Source: JAXGPP01 sp964436865 (GTDB lineage Bacteria > Planctomycetota > Planctomycetia > Pirellulales > Thermoguttaceae). From it: a stretch of DNA of 6,890 bases. Under the pieces are notes generated by a model that saw nothing but the letters and a program-made list of their open reading frames with translations, searched no databases and had not been told where the DNA came from. Below, piece by piece: positions 5,548 to 6,890 of this stretch (its first letter is position 1; every line of letters starts with the position of its first letter). The stretch is taken from contig CAYTFK010000359.1 in the NCBI GenBank assembly GCA_964436865.1, positions 1-6,890 on the forward strand. Direction: 5' to 3'. The translations under genes were made by a program, and so were the position numbers.

Positions 5548-6474
5548 TCACGGGCCTGAACTGGCCAGGCGAACCGCCTGAGCATCGAGGAATTCGATGC
5601 ATTTCTTCACGTCAGCGGAAGGGTTATCCGGGTTGGAGACGTATTCGACGCTGAACAGAACGGGCCCCTTCTTGAGCCGGGCGACCGTTTCGAGCATCTT
5701 CGGCAGGTTGCCGACGCCGGTTCCGAGCGGTACGTCGCGGCCCGAAGCGTCGAAGGCATGCAAATCATGGATCTCGAACCCGACGATGCGGTCCTTGAGG
5801 ATTCGGGCCCCCTCGGCGGGATCGAGTTCGGAACGGATCCAGTGGCCCGTGTCGCTGAACGCGCCGATCGCCGGCGAGAAAGCCTGGCAATGGCTGGCAA
5901 CGAGTTCCGGGTGCCAGGTGTTCGGCGAACTCTTCTTGTCGTGACCGTGCAGTCCGACGATCATTCCGTAGTCCTGCGCTACCCTGTCGAGCATCGGCAG
6001 CAGGTCCGGATTGGGTTCACTCACGAAGTACCTGATGCCGAGCGATTTGCTCTTCTCGAAGATAGAGCGGCACGCGGCCTCGTCGGCCGGGAAACTGCCG
6101 TAGTAGAGCGCAACCAGCCTCACCCCCGCTTTCTGGAGCTTGTCGCGAACATTCTGCATCTGCTCGGCCGACATCTTCAGTGGGTCCAGATTGACCGGCA
6201 TTTCATCGCTGATCCGCTGGAAATTGAAACCCTCGACCTGGTCGACGCCCAACTCAGCGATCTTGTCGACCGTGTCGAAGAACGTGAACTGGCGGAAAGA
6301 GTACGCGGCGACAGCAATCTGCCAGTCAAGCTTCTCGGCGGCCGCCCGTGCCTCGCGCCGCGCCCGGAAGGCCGGGTTATTCTGCTGGGCAAAACCGGTT
6401 GCCAGATTGGATGCACTGAACAGGATCGCCAGCAGAATGAGCCGAATGGGGCGTCGCCAGATGCCATGGTTCAT
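5548..6474 (-). CDS. Secreted sugar phosphate isomerase/epimerase-like TIM barrel
   Basis: This 308-residue protein belongs to the xylose-isomerase-like TIM-barrel superfamily (AP endonuclease family 2 type), which binds a divalent metal and acts on sugars by isomerisation, epimerisation or, in some members, elimination of 3-keto-glycosides. Strand-end residues fit this: YSFRQF (58-63), VEGFNF with Glu81, SEPNPD with Glu153, GLHGHD with His176 and His178, SDTGHW with Asp208 and His211, FEIHDLH with Glu234 and His236, and FSVEYVS with Glu277. A signal peptide is clear: MNHGIWRRPIR, a hydrophobic run, then cleavage after ATGFA near residue 29. Enzymes of this fold working on phosphorylated sugars are normally cytoplasmic, so a non-phosphorylated substrate is more likely here. 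The start is the ATG at 6474; a TTG two codons earlier is the alternative. It follows the partial ceramidase-like gene by 54 bp on the same strand, so the two are probably cotranscribed. Confidence 0.87.
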   Translation of the reverse strand: MNHGIWRRPIRLILLAILFSASNLATGFAQQNNPAFRARREARAAAEKLDWQIAVAAYSFRQFTFFDTVDKIAELGVDQVEGFNFQRISDEMPVNLDPLKMSAEQMQNVRDKLQKAGVRLVALYYGSFPADEAACRSIFEKSKSLGIRYFVSEPNPDLLPMLDRVAQDYGMIVGLHGHDKKSSPNTWHPELVASHCQAFSPAIGAFSDTGHWIRSELDPAEGARILKDRIVGFEIHDLHAFDASGRDVPLGTGVGNLPKMLETVARLKKGPVLFSVEYVSNPDNPSADVKKCIEFLDAQAVRLASSGP

Positions 6475-6528
6475 GATCAATCTCGCGTGGTTCAGGATGA
6501 AGGGCGTGGTCCGGCGTCGGGTCTGCCG

Positions 6529-6890
6529 TCATTTCCACAATTCGTTGATGATTTCGACCGTCTTGTCGACGAGCATCTGGCCTCCTTCGGGACCGATGAT
6601 GTTGCTCTGCGGGATGGCGGAATAGCCGCCGGCGGCCTGAGCCCGTTCGGTCGGAAGATAGCTGCCGAACCCGGACATCTGGACGACAAACGTCTGCGTC
6701 GCAGGCGATCGGGCCTTGATGCGGATTCCGTATTCGCAATAGAGCTCGAAGGGATTGGTGCACACCACCAGGTCGCCGATCCGCACGACATGGATTTCGA
6801 CGGGATAGGTCGCGTCGGGGTTCTGCTGGAGCTGCTCGTAGCGCTCGACGACGCCGTGATGCCAGTCCCTGGCCATGAAGGCGACTCGTG
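6529..6890 (-). CDS. Ceramidase-like protein, C-terminal part (5' end beyond window)
   Basis: The frame runs off the right edge, leaving about 119 C-terminal residues. Residue numbers here count from the Met at 6876, which is unlikely to be the start because the open frame and similarity continue beyond it. This tail aligns with the end of the ceramidase-like protein at 129-1781: IGDLVVCTNPFELYCEYG matches VGDFFLVAFPGEPSVEVG, SYLPT matches YYLPT, GGYSAIPQSNIIGPE matches TGYAQEDCDCLVAPE, and both end in a helix reading VEIINEL or LEILNRL. The predicted zinc-binding Glu is kept (Glu44), but the GYCNGY block has become QMSGFG, losing its tyrosines. The family call rests on this comparison and on recall of similar planctomycete proteins. 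Export cannot be judged without the N-terminus. It is likely the upstream member of an operon with the TIM-barrel gene. Confidence 0.75.
   Translation of the reverse strand, partial: RVAFMARDWHHGVVERYEQLQQNPDATYPVEIHVVRIGDLVVCTNPFELYCEYGIRIKARSPATQTFVVQMSGFGSYLPTERAQAAGGYSAIPQSNIIGPEGGQMLVDKTVEIINELWK

Overview
The window reads as chromosomal DNA of a GC-rich bacterium, most likely a planctomycete (Pirellulales-like). This is an inference from the protein families and their style: secreted ceramidase-like proteins with a GCCGDVNP-type motif, a secreted xylose-isomerase-like TIM barrel, an Rcp1-type response regulator and a PP2C phosphatase of a planctomycete-style form. No marker gene proves it. 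The DNA is dense and mostly ordinary: one tRNA and six protein genes, the last cut by the right edge. I see no CRISPR array, transposase, phage gene or recognisable defence system.

Layout. A complete tRNA-Leu(UAG) lies at 16-97 (+). Convergent with it is a secreted neutral-ceramidase-like gene (129-1781, -). A stretch of about 650 bp (1782-2429) follows, holding two GC-rich hairpins and two GGAACTT motifs but no convincing gene. A single-domain CheY/Rcp1-type response regulator (about 2430-2921, +) converges on a secreted protein I cannot assign (2989-4194, -). A 266-bp divergent spacer, with a perfect 14-bp palindrome 33 bp before the next start codon, separates that gene from a PP2C-type Ser/Thr phosphatase (4461-5444, +). 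A 103-bp convergent spacer with a hairpin leads to a secreted sugar-isomerase-like TIM barrel (5548-6474, -). Directly upstream of it, 54 bp away on the same strand, is the 3' end of a second ceramidase-like gene (6529 to beyond 6890).

How they fit together. Four of the six protein genes are on the minus strand. The three of these whose 5' ends are visible encode predicted exported proteins, and the fourth belongs to a family that is normally exported. This suggests an extracytoplasmic catabolic role such as amide, lipid or sugar-conjugate turnover. Only the TIM-barrel gene and the partial ceramidase-like gene look like one operon. The two plus-strand genes are cytoplasmic signalling proteins (phospho-receiver and phosphoprotein phosphatase) with no visible partner kinase here.

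The points most worth a second look are: the Ser-to-Asn change at the predicted ceramidase nucleophile; a different change at the metal-site tyrosine block in the second paralogue; the palindrome before the phosphatase gene; the tandem hairpins; and the unassigned secreted protein. I do not see a clear new multi-gene system.
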